Shown here piece after piece: positions 1-10,713 of a DNA stretch of 64,000 nucleotides. Source of the stretch: Sphingopyxis sp. H073 (GTDB lineage: Bacteria; Pseudomonadota; Alphaproteobacteria; Sphingomonadales; Sphingomonadaceae). Both the position numbers and the translations under genes were made by a program. Each line of letters starts with the position of its first letter. The stretch's first letter is position 1. The stretch covers positions 124,001-188,000 of the forward strand of contig NZ_LNSG01000005.1 of NCBI RefSeq assembly GCF_001468395.1, written 5' to 3'. The notes under the pieces are model-generated. The model was not told the DNA's origin, made no database searches, and was given only the letters and a program-made list of their open reading frames with translations.

Positions 1-78
1 TGAACCAGGTCTTCATCGAAAAACACCTTTCTTGATGGGCCTTATGGCCGGTGGAGTTGGGGAAGGGGAGAGGTGAGA

Positions 79-690
79 TCAGCGAAATTTGAACCAGAGA
101 TAGGCCAGCGCATTGGCGGTGAGCGACAGGGCGAAGAGCGGCATGGCCTCGACCGGCGGCGCGAGATCGGCTCGCGCCAGCACCCACCAGACGGGGCAGG
201 GGAAAATGAAGGCGTAAAATCCAGCCAGGCCGCCTCGACAGTACGCCAGCATTTCATGGTCGTCGACATTGCGGTGATAGATTATCAGCGAGACCATCAG
301 TCCGACGGTCCACAGCAGCGACAGGAGAATCGCGACCGCTGGGCTGATGGCCTCATCGTTGAAAAGTCCGCCCGTGCCCGTCGACTGCAACAGGATCGCG
401 GTCACAAAGCCGAGCGCCCCGGCCAGGAGCAGGCTGATCCAGTACAGGCGCTTGCGCGGCGACCAGCTGCGCAGCCAATCGGCGTGACGCCGGAAATAAT
501 AGGCGATCGCCGCAGCCCCGATCGCGAGCGCGACCAATGGGCCGATCCATGTCGCGAGCGGCTTGCCGCCTGCCTCGACGGTCGATTCATTATATCCCGC
601 GAAAGCTCCGGCGAGCATCGCGGTGCCGATGCCGATGGCGATCGGGATTCCCATGCCCGGGGCTCCGCCCTGCTTGCGATCATTCGCCAT
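79..690 (-). CDS. Small integral membrane protein next to an HTH regulator
   Basis: This encodes a 203-residue hydrophobic protein. I see about five to six membrane-spanning stretches, starting with a glycine/alanine-rich helix near residues 10-30 and ending with an aromatic helix just before the C-terminal FKFR. The chosen ATG (688-690 read in reverse) follows a good GAGCGG ribosome site and overlaps the end of the upstream HTH gene by 11 bases, so the two are co-transcribed and probably translationally coupled. Pairs of a 70-residue Cro-type regulator and a polytopic membrane protein of about 200 residues are common in bacteria, but the membrane partner usually has no assigned function. I cannot name a substrate or activity. 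Confidence 0.75.
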   Translation of the reverse strand: MANDRKQGGAPGMGIPIAIGIGTAMLAGAFAGYNESTVEAGGKPLATWIGPLVALAIGAAAIAYYFRRHADWLRSWSPRKRLYWISLLLAGALGFVTAILLQSTGTGGLFNDEAISPAVAILLSLLWTVGLMVSLIIYHRNVDDHEMLAYCRGGLAGFYAFIFPCPVWWVLARADLAPPVEAMPLFALSLTANALAYLWFKFR

Positions 691-895
691 TTTCCGCTCC
701 CTTGAAACCGTCATCGAAAATCTCCTCGATCGGCATCTCGAACAACCGCGCGAGCTTGAAGGCGAGCGGCAGCGACGGGTCGTATTTTCCCGTTTCGATT
801 GCGTTGACCGCCTGCCGCGAAACGTCGAGCCGGTCGGCGAGTTCGGCCTGGCTCCAGTTTCGCATCGCCCGAAGCACCTTGAGCCGGTTCTCCAT
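680..895 (-). CDS. Small HTH transcriptional regulator (Cro/C1, YozG-like)
   Basis: This is a 71-residue protein that is almost entirely one helix-turn-helix domain: ENRLKVLRAMRNWSQAELAD, then SRQAVNAIETGKYDP, the recognition-helix signature of the XRE family. There is no effector or dimerisation domain. It overlaps the downstream membrane-protein gene by 11 bases. The region just upstream (905-972) carries a 13-bp dyad and further TGAC/GTCA half-sites, so autoregulation is plausible. Proteins of this type usually control their own two-gene operon; that role is inference here. Confidence 0.88.
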   Translation of the reverse strand: MENRLKVLRAMRNWSQAELADRLDVSRQAVNAIETGKYDPSLPLAFKLARLFEMPIEEIFDDGFKGAENGE

Positions 896-904
896 GCATC
901 ACCT

Positions 905-972
905 TTAGTCATCCAAGCATGACATTGTGTCAGCTGTTATTGACTAAATGACATGATTCGCTGACTGTGTCA
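905..972. promoter_or_regulatory. Candidate operator array of TGAC/GTCA half-sites
   Basis: The spacer between the HTH gene and glyQ holds a 13-bp dyad TGACA-TTG-TGTCA at 920-932 and further half-sites: GTCA at 908, TGAC at 941, TGACA at 949, TGAC at 962 and TGTCA at 967. The density lies immediately upstream of the HTH start codon (895), which fits an autoregulatory site. No experimental link is visible. Confidence 0.4.
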
Positions 973-1100
973 ACAACGCCTTACATTTTGCAATGCGAGG
1001 GTGACATTGCCCACATCATGGACGCGCCGTCCCTTGACCCTGCGGCCCCGCTGCGCCAAGGGCGACGACACTTGTTGCACCTGCGAAAGACGGAAAAAAG

Positions 1101-2024
1101 GTGACCGAAGGGGCGGAAAAGAAAGTCCTGAGCTTTCAGGACATGATCCTGACGCTGCATGCCTATTGGAGCGCGCGCGGCTGCGCGATCCTGCAGCCCT
1201 ATGACATGCGCGTGGGCGCGGGCACCTTCCACCCCGCGACGACCTTGCGCAGCCTCGGTCCCGAGCCGTGGAACGTCGCCTATGTCCAGCCGAGCCGCCG
1301 GCCGACCGACGGCCGCTATGGCGAGAACCCCAACCGCCTCCAGCATTATTACCAGTATCAGGTGATCCTGAAGCCGTCGCCCGCCGACCTGCAGGACCAA
1401 TATCTGGGTAGCCTCGCCGCGATCGGCATCGACCCGCTGCTCCACGACATCCGCTTCGTCGAGGATGATTGGGAATCGCCCACTTTGGGAGCGTGGGGAT
1501 TGGGCTGGGAAGTCTGGTGCGACGGGATGGAAGTCACCCAGTTCACATATTTCCAGCAGATGGGCGGCTTCGACTGCAAGCCCGTCGCGGGCGAGCTCAC
1601 CTACGGCCTCGAACGCCTCGCCATGTACATCCAGAATGTCGACAATGTGTACGACCTGAAGTTTTCGGACGCGGTCGGCGATGTTGCGGCGGTCAGCTAC
1701 GGCGATGTGTTTCTCGAAAACGAACGCCAATTCTCGAAATGGAATTTCGAGGTTGCCGACACCGATACGCTGTTCGCGGGTTTCAAGGCCGCCGAGGACG
1801 AGTGCAAGCGCGCGATCGACGCGGGCGTGCCGCTCGCGGCCTACGATCAGGCGATCGAGGCGAGCCACCTCTTCAACCTGCTCCAGGCGCGCGGCGTGAT
1901 CAGCGTGCAGGAACGCGCCAATTACATGGCGCGCGTCCGCGACCTCGCGAAGGGCAGCTGCAAGGCGTGGATCGACAGCCAGTCCGAACGCTGGACCCAA
2001 AACTATCCGGGGTGGACGCTGTGA
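1101..2024 (+). CDS. glyQ: Glycyl-tRNA synthetase, alpha subunit
   Basis: This is the catalytic subunit of the bacterial alpha2-beta2 glycyl-tRNA synthetase, which activates glycine with ATP and charges tRNA-Gly in the cytoplasm. The 307 residues match the family length. Visible signatures are [16 protein letters not shown] (residues 30-45), the [14 protein letters not shown] segment (66-79) and the class II motif 3 [13 protein letters not shown] (164-176). The start is GTG at 1101, preceded by a GAAAAAAGG purine run. Its TGA overlaps the GTG of glyS by four bases, the normal tight coupling of the two subunits. Confidence 0.97.
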   Translation: MTEGAEKKVLSFQDMILTLHAYWSARGCAILQPYDMRVGAGTFHPATTLRSLGPEPWNVAYVQPSRRPTDGRYGENPNRLQHYYQYQVILKPSPADLQDQYLGSLAAIGIDPLLHDIRFVEDDWESPTLGAWGLGWEVWCDGMEVTQFTYFQQMGGFDCKPVAGELTYGLERLAMYIQNVDNVYDLKFSDAVGDVAAVSYGDVFLENERQFSKWNFEVADTDTLFAGFKAAEDECKRAIDAGVPLAAYDQAIEASHLFNLLQARGVISVQERANYMARVRDLAKGSCKAWIDSQSERWTQNYPGWTL

Positions 2025-4384
2025 ACGACTTTCTTCTCGAACTGCGCAGCGAGGAAATTCCGGCGCGGATGCAGGCCGGCGCGCGCGCCGAGCTTGAAAA
2101 ACTGTTCCGCGCGCAATTGAGCGCCGCGGGCCTCGCAACGGGCGAGCTGACCGTCTGGTCGACGCCGCGGCGTCTGGCGCTAATCGCGCGCGACTTGCCC
2201 GAGGCGACCGCTGCGGTCAGCGAAGAACTCAAGGGGCCGCGCAGCAGCGCGCCGCCACAGGCACTCGAAGGCTTCCTTCGCAAGACCGGCCTTCGCCAAG
2301 ACCAGCTCGAGGATCGCGACGGCGTCTGGTTCGCCGTGATCGACAAGCCCGGCCGCGCGACCGCCGAGGTGCTGGCCGAGGCGATCCCCGCGATCGTCCG
2401 CGGCTTTGCGTGGCCCAAGTCGATGCGCTGGGGCAAGGAAAGCGCGAGCAGCGAAAGCCTGCGCTGGGTGCGCCCGCTGTCGGGTATCGTCGCGATCTTC
2501 GGCGAGGAACTGGTGCCGTGCGAAATCGGAGGCATCGCGAGCGGCTTCGCGACGCGCGGCCATCGCTTCCACTGCCCGGGCGAGATCACCATCGGCTCGG
2601 CATCGGACTATGCCGAGAAGCTGCGCGCCTGCCACGTCATCGTCGACCATGAAGAACGGCAGGCGATCATTCGCGACGGCGCCGCCAAGGCCGCGGCCGA
2701 TGCCGGGCTGAGCCTCGTCGAGGACGAGGGGCTGGTGATCGAGAATGCCGGGCTGACCGAATGGCCGGTTCCCTTGCTCGGCCGCTTCGACGAAGCGTTT
2801 CTGGAGGTGCCGCCCGAGGTCATTCAGCTCACCGCGCGCGTGAACCAGAAATATTTCGTCGTAAACGGGGCCGACGGGAGGCTTGCCAACGGCTTCGTCT
2901 GCACCGCGAACATCGACGCGGTCGACGGCGGCGCGGAGATCGTCGCGGGCAACCGCAAGGTGCTGGCGGCGCGACTTTCGGATGCGCGCTTCTTCTGGGA
3001 GCAGGACCAGAAAAAGACGCTTGCGCAGCATGGCGAAAAGCTCGCGAACATCACCTTTCATGAGAAGTTGGGGACGGTCGCGGACAAGGTCGAGCGCGTG
3101 GCGAAGCTGGCGCGCTGGTTGGTCGAAGAGGGGATCGTCACATCGTGCTCCCCGGCGAAAGCCGGGGCCCATGGCGACGGTGCAACTGGACCCCGGCTTT
3201 CGCCGGGGTGCACGGAGTTGGCCGACCAGGCCGAACTCGCCGCGCGGCTGGCAAAGGCCGACCTCGTCACCGAAATGGTCGGCGAATTTCCCGAATTGCA
3301 GGGCCTGATGGGCGGCTATTACGCCCGCGCCGAAGGCCTGCCCGATGCCGTCGCCGACGCGATCCGCGACCATTACAAGCCGGTCGGGCAGGGCGATGAT
3401 GTGCCCACGGCGCCGGTGACGGTGGCCGTGGCATTGGCGGATAAGCTGGATACGCTGACTGGCTTCTTCCTTATTGATCAGCAGCCGAGTGGTTCGCGAG
3501 ATCCCTTTGCGCTGCGAAGAGCGGCTCTCGCAATTGCAGCTCTACAGACGCGAGGCGAGTTTCGTCTGCCATTGCTGATTGTTTTTGCGAACGCGATCAT
3601 TGGATACGCCGAGACCGCTATCAATTGGGCTGAGCGTGCTAAGCCACCAGCACAGCGCCAAACGGCCGCCCTTAATCGGTGGACTGCGGCGAGAGAGTTC
3701 GCGACGCAGGTTGGTTATTTGGACCAGTTCCCTCCGCAGCCGAAGGTCGAAACCGCCGAACTGCGCGCAGTATATGATCTGATGCAAGCTGTGAGGTTTG
3801 ATACGCCGGAGGCGATGCTTTCACGTGCTCGTACTCTCGTGACGTTCATGTTCGACCGCCTCAAGGTCCAGCAACGCGAAGCCGGCGTCCGTCACGACCT
3901 GATCGACGCCGTATTCGCGCTCGGTGGCGAGGATGATCTAGTACGCCTGCTCGCGCGCGTGAAGGCTCTGCAGGCGTTCATGGCGACCGAGGACGGCACC
4001 AACCTGCTCGCGGGCTACAAGCGCGCGGCGAATATCCTGAAGCAGGCGGGCAAAGATATCGTCATCCCAGCGAAAGCTGGGATCGCTGGCGATCGTGCGC
4101 CGACGATGGCGGCCCCAGCTTTCGCTGGGGCGACGGAGATGGACAAGGCCCTCCTCGCCGCGCTCGACACCGCCGAACCCGCCGCCTCCGCCGCCGTCGC
4201 CGAGGAACGCTTCACCGACGCGATGGCCGCACTTGCATCGCTCCGGGCCCCGATCGACGCCTTTTTCGAGGGCGTAATGGTCAATGATCCCGATGAAGCG
4301 GTCCGCGCCTATCGCCTCGGCCTGCTGTCGCGCTTTACCGGCGCGGTGCATGGCGTCGCCGATTTCTCGAAGATCGAGGGCTGA
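2021..4384 (+). CDS. glyS: Glycyl-tRNA synthetase, beta subunit, with three in-frame inserts
   Basis: This beta subunit of glycyl-tRNA synthetase is needed for tRNA recognition. The GTG at 2021 overlaps the glyQ stop (GTGA). The N-terminus ([15 protein letters not shown]) and the HD-domain motif [13 protein letters not shown] are typical. At 787 residues it is about 100 longer than the roughly 690-residue E. coli enzyme. The surplus is visible as two palindromic REP-like inserts read in frame (about residues 376-399 and 681-704) and a segment of about 64 extra residues between the FALRRAAL motif and the [14 protein letters not shown] motif. The last segment has lower GC and different codon use from its surroundings. 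The frame stays open throughout, so the protein is probably functional. Confidence 0.95.
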   Translation: MNDFLLELRSEEIPARMQAGARAELEKLFRAQLSAAGLATGELTVWSTPRRLALIARDLPEATAAVSEELKGPRSSAPPQALEGFLRKTGLRQDQLEDRDGVWFAVIDKPGRATAEVLAEAIPAIVRGFAWPKSMRWGKESASSESLRWVRPLSGIVAIFGEELVPCEIGGIASGFATRGHRFHCPGEITIGSASDYAEKLRACHVIVDHEERQAIIRDGAAKAAADAGLSLVEDEGLVIENAGLTEWPVPLLGRFDEAFLEVPPEVIQLTARVNQKYFVVNGADGRLANGFVCTANIDAVDGGAEIVAGNRKVLAARLSDARFFWEQDQKKTLAQHGEKLANITFHEKLGTVADKVERVAKLARWLVEEGIVTSCSPAKAGAHGDGATGPRLSPGCTELADQAELAARLAKADLVTEMVGEFPELQGLMGGYYARAEGLPDAVADAIRDHYKPVGQGDDVPTAPVTVAVALADKLDTLTGFFLIDQQPSGSRDPFALRRAALAIAALQTRGEFRLPLLIVFANAIIGYAETAINWAERAKPPAQRQTAALNRWTAAREFATQVGYLDQFPPQPKVETAELRAVYDLMQAVRFDTPEAMLSRARTLVTFMFDRLKVQQREAGVRHDLIDAVFALGGEDDLVRLLARVKALQAFMATEDGTNLLAGYKRAANILKQAGKDIVIPAKAGIAGDRAPTMAAPAFAGATEMDKALLAALDTAEPAASAAVAEERFTDAMAALASLRAPIDAFFEGVMVNDPDEAVRAYRLGLLSRFTGAVHGVADFSKIEG
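3146..3215. repeat. REP-like double hairpin inserted in the glyS coding region (copy 1)
   Basis: Two inverted hairpins lie in the glyS frame. The first is CCCCGGC-GAAA-GCCGGGG at 3150-3167; the second, 3191-3208, is its mirror with a TTTC loop. They are separated by 23 bases. The element is translated as SPAKAGAHG...RLSPG, a typical read-through of REP-like palindromes. It falls between the conserved [11 protein letters not shown] and the [16 protein letters not shown] segments. Confidence 0.85.
4061..4131. repeat. REP-like double hairpin inserted in the glyS coding region (copy 2)
   Basis: The hairpins CCCAGC-GAAA-GCTGGG (4066-4081) and CCCCAGC-TTTC-GCTGGGG (4113-4130) face each other. The element is read in frame as VIPAKAGI...APAFAGAT. 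The GTCATCCC head followed by GGATC resembles the intergenic REPs at 13052 and 22779 in this window. It interrupts the glyS C-terminal domain after [15 protein letters not shown]. Confidence 0.85.
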
Positions 4385-4495
4385 CGGCGGGCTATGCGCC
4401 GCAGCTTATAACGAACGAAGTAAAACTGAATCGACGAAGTGCGATTGCATACCTACCCAGCCGCAACCTCCTCCCCGGGGCAGCAGGAGCAAGAC

Positions 4496-7156
<2,661 letters not shown>

Positions 7157-7207
7157 GAAGGCGCCACGACGAGCTGACGCAGCTCGCGCGTCCTCGCCCT
7201 CGATCCT

Positions 7208-8329
7208 CTATTGCCGAATCGGCTTGAGCGTCCCCTGCGGGGCGCTGCCGGCCTTCGATCCAACGAAATGTCGCTCCACAAGCGACCAGCTTAGCGCGCC
7301 TGCTATCATTGCGAGGACAAGCGACGCCGCCACATATGCCGGAAATGGTAGAGGCAGGGAGGTGACAAGCACCCGTTGGCATGGAAATGCGTAGAGGTAG
7401 GTGCCGTACGATATGTCGCCGTATCGAGCGGCGTCCGGCACCTTTATCGGGCTGAAGGCCATATAGAAAAGCGCATAGCCCATTGTCGGAATGAACAGTA
7501 AGTCGAATGGCACCCGGCTGGCGAATAGATGGGCGGTGGCGATCGTTGCCACGACGAGCCCGACCAGAATCCATCGCGATCGAGGGATGTGTTCGCCGAA
7601 TTTGAGCGTCACGACACCGACCAGAAACGATGGAGCCATCGAAAACCAAAGATAGGGCCAGCCGAAGATCTTATGCACAAACGGGCCGCCTATCTCGCGA
7701 CCCGTGGCGTCGAGCCATGCCTTGACGAGAATTATCGCGATGAGCGCGAAGAGCGGGAACCAGCCGCGGCCGATAAGCCGCGTCAGGCCTAGCGCCGCGA
7801 CGGCAATGTAGCACCAGAACTCAAACGGGATGCTCCATAGCGAGCCGTTGATTGCAAAAAGCGGATCGCCCGGAAATGCGTCCGACGCCGGGATGAAGTT
7901 CCGCATCAGCAGATTCTTCCATGCCCACTCCCCGATAAGGTTCGGGGTGATGATAGAAAATCCCTGCGAAGAATATGCAGGAACGATCACGAACGAACAG
8001 ATTGCCAGGGCGACAAGATAGCCGGGATATATTCTCTTCACGCGCTTTTCGAAGTACGAGCGGGGCGATGAGGTGCGTTCCCAGCTTTGAACGATCAGAA
8101 AACCGCTGATGGCGAAGAAGACGCGGACGCCTATGTTGCCCGCATTATATTTTCCGTCGAGCAAAAGAGAGACGGGTTCGAAATCCTCGGTTCCATAGTA
8201 GATCGCGAAGCTGTGCGACCAAACTACCAGCAACGCCATCGCAAGGCGAATCGTGTTGAAATGATTGGCCGAGGTCGTGCCGGTCGGGACAAGCTCTTGC
8301 CACACCGTACCATCCGCAGGCGTTGTCAT
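7208..8329 (-). CDS. Acyltransferase family 3 membrane protein (OafA/YrhL type)
   Basis: This 373-residue polytopic protein has about ten predicted membrane helices. The family-3 acyltransferase signature is clear: FNTIRLAMALLVVWSHSFAI near the N-terminus, then GVRVFFAISGFLI and RVKRIYPGY. Such enzymes move acetyl or other acyl groups to surface polysaccharides, lipids or glycans; the acceptor cannot be told from sequence. There is no periplasmic SGNH domain. The gene is noticeably less GC-rich than its neighbours, lies opposite to ppdK and stands alone, so it may have been acquired horizontally. Confidence 0.9.
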   Translation of the reverse strand: MTTPADGTVWQELVPTGTTSANHFNTIRLAMALLVVWSHSFAIYYGTEDFEPVSLLLDGKYNAGNIGVRVFFAISGFLIVQSWERTSSPRSYFEKRVKRIYPGYLVALAICSFVIVPAYSSQGFSIITPNLIGEWAWKNLLMRNFIPASDAFPGDPLFAINGSLWSIPFEFWCYIAVAALGLTRLIGRGWFPLFALIAIILVKAWLDATGREIGGPFVHKIFGWPYLWFSMAPSFLVGVVTLKFGEHIPRSRWILVGLVVATIATAHLFASRVPFDLLFIPTMGYALFYMAFSPIKVPDAARYGDISYGTYLYAFPCQRVLVTSLPLPFPAYVAASLVLAMIAGALSWSLVERHFVGSKAGSAPQGTLKPIRQ

Positions 8330-8636
8330 GGGGCTTTGCTACCTGTCGCGTGCCATCCTGCCAACACTTGGTTTCAGGCAATTGCGCAAATATGGCACAA
8401 TCATCCTCCCGCACAAATTTCGCGGCGATCCTAGCCCGAACCCGGCCTAGAAGGTGCTGCAAGATAAACCTGCTGAACCGGTCGCGCTGCCATGAATTTG
8501 AAATTTTCTGACGCGGCGGGTTGCGAATCACGAGGGGCAAGTCTAGAGCGCCCCTCGTTGAGTCGTTGGAACCCCGGCATCGGAGTGGCTGGAGCATCCC
8601 ACGAGTTGACGACATAAGTTGTTGAAAAACAACCAC
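8330..8636. other. Intergenic region without a gene
   Basis: These 307 bases lie between the acyltransferase start and tRNA-Arg. The composition stays moderate in GC, like the acyltransferase gene. I see no conserved coding sequence. A six-base-pair hairpin GTTGTT-GAAA-AACAAC (8618-8633) sits three bases before the tRNA, and a TTGACG box at 8606 could be the -35 of the tRNA promoter, without a clear -10. Confidence 0.6.
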
Positions 8637-8713
8637 GCACCCGTAGCTCAGCTGGATAGAGCATCAGACTACGAATCTGAGGGTCGGACGTTCGAATCGT
8701 TCCGGGTGCGCCA
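8637..8713 (+). tRNA. tRNA-Arg (anticodon ACG)
   Basis: This is a 77-base cloverleaf. The acceptor arms are GCACCCG and CGGGTGC with discriminator G and an encoded CCA. The D arm is TAGCTCAGCTGGATAGAGCA. The anticodon stem TCAGA/TCTGA encloses the loop CTACGAA with anticodon ACG, and the T loop is TTCGAAT. The ACG anticodon is normally modified to ICG and reads CGU, CGC and CGA. No copy of its 3' end recurs in the window, so there is no sign of an integrated island. Confidence 0.97.
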
Positions 8714-8851
8714 TTTTCCCGAACATTGCTCGATTTGCCGCGTTGCCGCCGTTCGCCGGACGCTGCGCATAGCTATGCCCTGTTGCTTCGGCCCCGCCTA
8801 TGCGACATTCGGGCCGTCGAACCGGCCCCCGCACGCCGGCAAGGGAGAGTC

Positions 8852-9823
8852 ATGAGCGAACAGATCGTCACGGTCGATATCGGCGGCACGCACGCGCGAT
8901 TTGCGATCGCCGAAGTGGCGGATGGCCGCGTCGTCGCGTTGGGCGCGGAAACGACGCTGCATACGAAGGATCATGCGAGCTTCCAGACGGCTTGGCAGGA
9001 TTTCGAGCACCGGCAGGGCGGAACGCTGCCGCGCGCGGTCGCGATTGCGATCGCGGGCCCGACGCGCGGCGAGATCATCCGTTTTACCAACAATCCCTGG
9101 ATCATCCGTCCGGCGCTGATCGGCGAGAAGCTGAACGTCGATCGCCATGTGCTGGTCAATGACTTCGAGGCGGTGGGCCATGCGGTCGCGCAGGCCGGGC
9201 CCGAATATTTCGCCCATCTGACGGGCCCCGACGCGCCGTTGCCGGATGACGGCACGATCAGCATTATCGGCCCCGGCACGGGGCTCGGTGTCGCCCACAT
9301 CTGGCGTGGGAACGGCAGTTACCGGGTGCAGGCGACCGAGGGTGGGCATCTGGATTTCGCGCCGCTCGACAGCATCGAGGATGCGATCCTCGCGCGTCTG
9401 CGCAAGCGGCATCGCCGTGTGTCGACCGAGCGTATCGTGTCCGGCCCGGGCATTGTCGATATCTACGAAACGCTCGCGAGCCTGGAAGGGCGAGCGATCA
9501 CACCGCTCGACGATCGCGAAATCTGGTCGCGCGGCATGGCTGGCGAAGACAGCCTCGCTGCGGCGGCGATCGACCGTTTCTGCCTGTCGCTCGGCAGCGT
9601 CGCGGGCGACCTCGCGCTGGCTCAGGGGGCGAGCGGGGTCGTGGTAGCAGGCGGGCTCGGTCTCCGCATACGCGACCAGCTTCTCCGTTCGGGCTTCCCC
9701 GAACGCTTCGTCGCCAAGGGACGGTTCGAGAATTTCATGGCGGCGATTCCGGTCAAGCTGATCACGCATCCGCAGCCCGGCCTGTTCGGTGCGGCAGCGG
9801 CGTTCGCGCGCCAATATGCGTGA
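8852..9823 (+). CDS. glk: Glucokinase
   Basis: This is an ATP-dependent glucokinase of the bacterial Glk family, phosphorylating glucose to glucose-6-phosphate in the cytoplasm. The 323-residue length is typical. The phosphate-binding motif DIGGTHARF is at residues 9-17, followed by VLVNDFEAVGHAV and the GPGTGLGVAHI loop; TEGGHLDFAP is the sugar-binding stretch of this family. The ATG at 8852 follows AGGGAGAG. It begins about 140 bases after the tRNA gene and is probably transcribed from its own promoter. Confidence 0.95.
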   Translation: MSEQIVTVDIGGTHARFAIAEVADGRVVALGAETTLHTKDHASFQTAWQDFEHRQGGTLPRAVAIAIAGPTRGEIIRFTNNPWIIRPALIGEKLNVDRHVLVNDFEAVGHAVAQAGPEYFAHLTGPDAPLPDDGTISIIGPGTGLGVAHIWRGNGSYRVQATEGGHLDFAPLDSIEDAILARLRKRHRRVSTERIVSGPGIVDIYETLASLEGRAITPLDDREIWSRGMAGEDSLAAAAIDRFCLSLGSVAGDLALAQGASGVVVAGGLGLRIRDQLLRSGFPERFVAKGRFENFMAAIPVKLITHPQPGLFGAAAAFARQYA

Positions 9824-9865
9824 AATTTCGCTGGCGCCCGGCGGCTAAAATCGGCAGCAAGGGGC

Positions 9866-10606
9866 ATGTCCTCGCGCCCCGTCCTCGGCATCATTGCCTG
9901 CAACCGCACGGTCGGAACCGAGATCGCGCAGGCGGTGATGAACCGCTATGCGATCGCAGCGATGCGCCACGCCGACTGCGCGGCGCTGATCATTCCGTCG
10001 CTGCCCGAATTTATGCGCGCGGACGAGATTGTGGGGCGGCTCGACGGGGTTCTGCTGACCGGTACGCCCTCGAACGTCGAACCGGCGCGCTATGGCGACG
10101 AACGCGAGGGGGAGGGGCCGTTCGATCCCGAACGCGACCGGATGATGCTCGACCTCGTCGACGCGGTGATTGCGGCGCAGCGGCCACTTTTCGGCATCTG
10201 CCGCGGCTTCCAGGAGATCAATGTCGCGCTTGGCGGGACGCTGCGGCGCGACACATCGGCGAGCGAGGCGCTGCTCGCGCATCATGCGCCCGAAGGCACG
10301 GCGTTCGATGCGATGTTCGACCATCATCACAAGGTCGATCTGGTTGCGGGCGGCTTGCTCGCCGCAGCCTATGACACGCCGTCGCTCGACGTCAATTCGG
10401 TCCATTATCAGGGCATCGGCGAGCTCGCGGACGGGCTGGCGGTCGAGGCGCGCGCGCCCGACGGGCTGGTAGAGGCGTATAGCGCGCGGCCGAACGGCGC
10501 CCCGTTGCTCGCCGTCCAATGGCATCCCGAATGGGGGACCGATGCGAACGGGCAGAGCCAGACCTATTTCCACCTTCTCGGGCGCGCGCTAAGGGGCGAA
10601 TTATGA
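9866..10606 (+). CDS. puuD: Gamma-glutamyl-gamma-aminobutyrate hydrolase (peptidase C26)
   Basis: This class I glutamine-amidotransferase-like hydrolase releases GABA and glutamate from gamma-glutamyl-GABA, the last specific step of the gamma-glutamylated putrescine pathway. It has 246 residues. The catalytic triad is visible: Cys112 in FGICRGFQEINVALGG, and His220 and Glu222 in AVQWHPEW. It is followed by a class III aminotransferase and lies near the potFHIG/GS/oxidase operon on the other strand, which supports a polyamine role. Confidence 0.93.
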   Translation: MSSRPVLGIIACNRTVGTEIAQAVMNRYAIAAMRHADCAALIIPSLPEFMRADEIVGRLDGVLLTGTPSNVEPARYGDEREGEGPFDPERDRMMLDLVDAVIAAQRPLFGICRGFQEINVALGGTLRRDTSASEALLAHHAPEGTAFDAMFDHHHKVDLVAGGLLAAAYDTPSLDVNSVHYQGIGELADGLAVEARAPDGLVEAYSARPNGAPLLAVQWHPEWGTDANGQSQTYFHLLGRALRGEL

Positions 10607-10713
10607 ACCGCCGCGTCACCCGATATGATCGCTATCTCGCGCGGATCAGCTTTTCGCCCTGATTTTCCGGAAGCCGGTTTCTTTCCGTTTCCCGACAATC
10701 AGGAGTTTTATTG

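Noticed and set aside
1469..2020. Upstream in-frame extension of glyS through the glyQ gene
   Set aside because: The frame is open because of high GC, but glyQ is clearly coded here in another frame and glyS similarity begins at the GTG at 2021.
8145..8636. Minus-strand frame crossing the acyltransferase start and the intergenic region
   Set aside because: It overlaps the well supported acyltransferase gene in another frame and has no family similarity or ribosome site.
8637..8713. tRNA-Arg as an integration site of a genomic island
   Set aside because: No integrase and no second copy of the tRNA 3' end is present; glk follows directly as ordinary chromosome.
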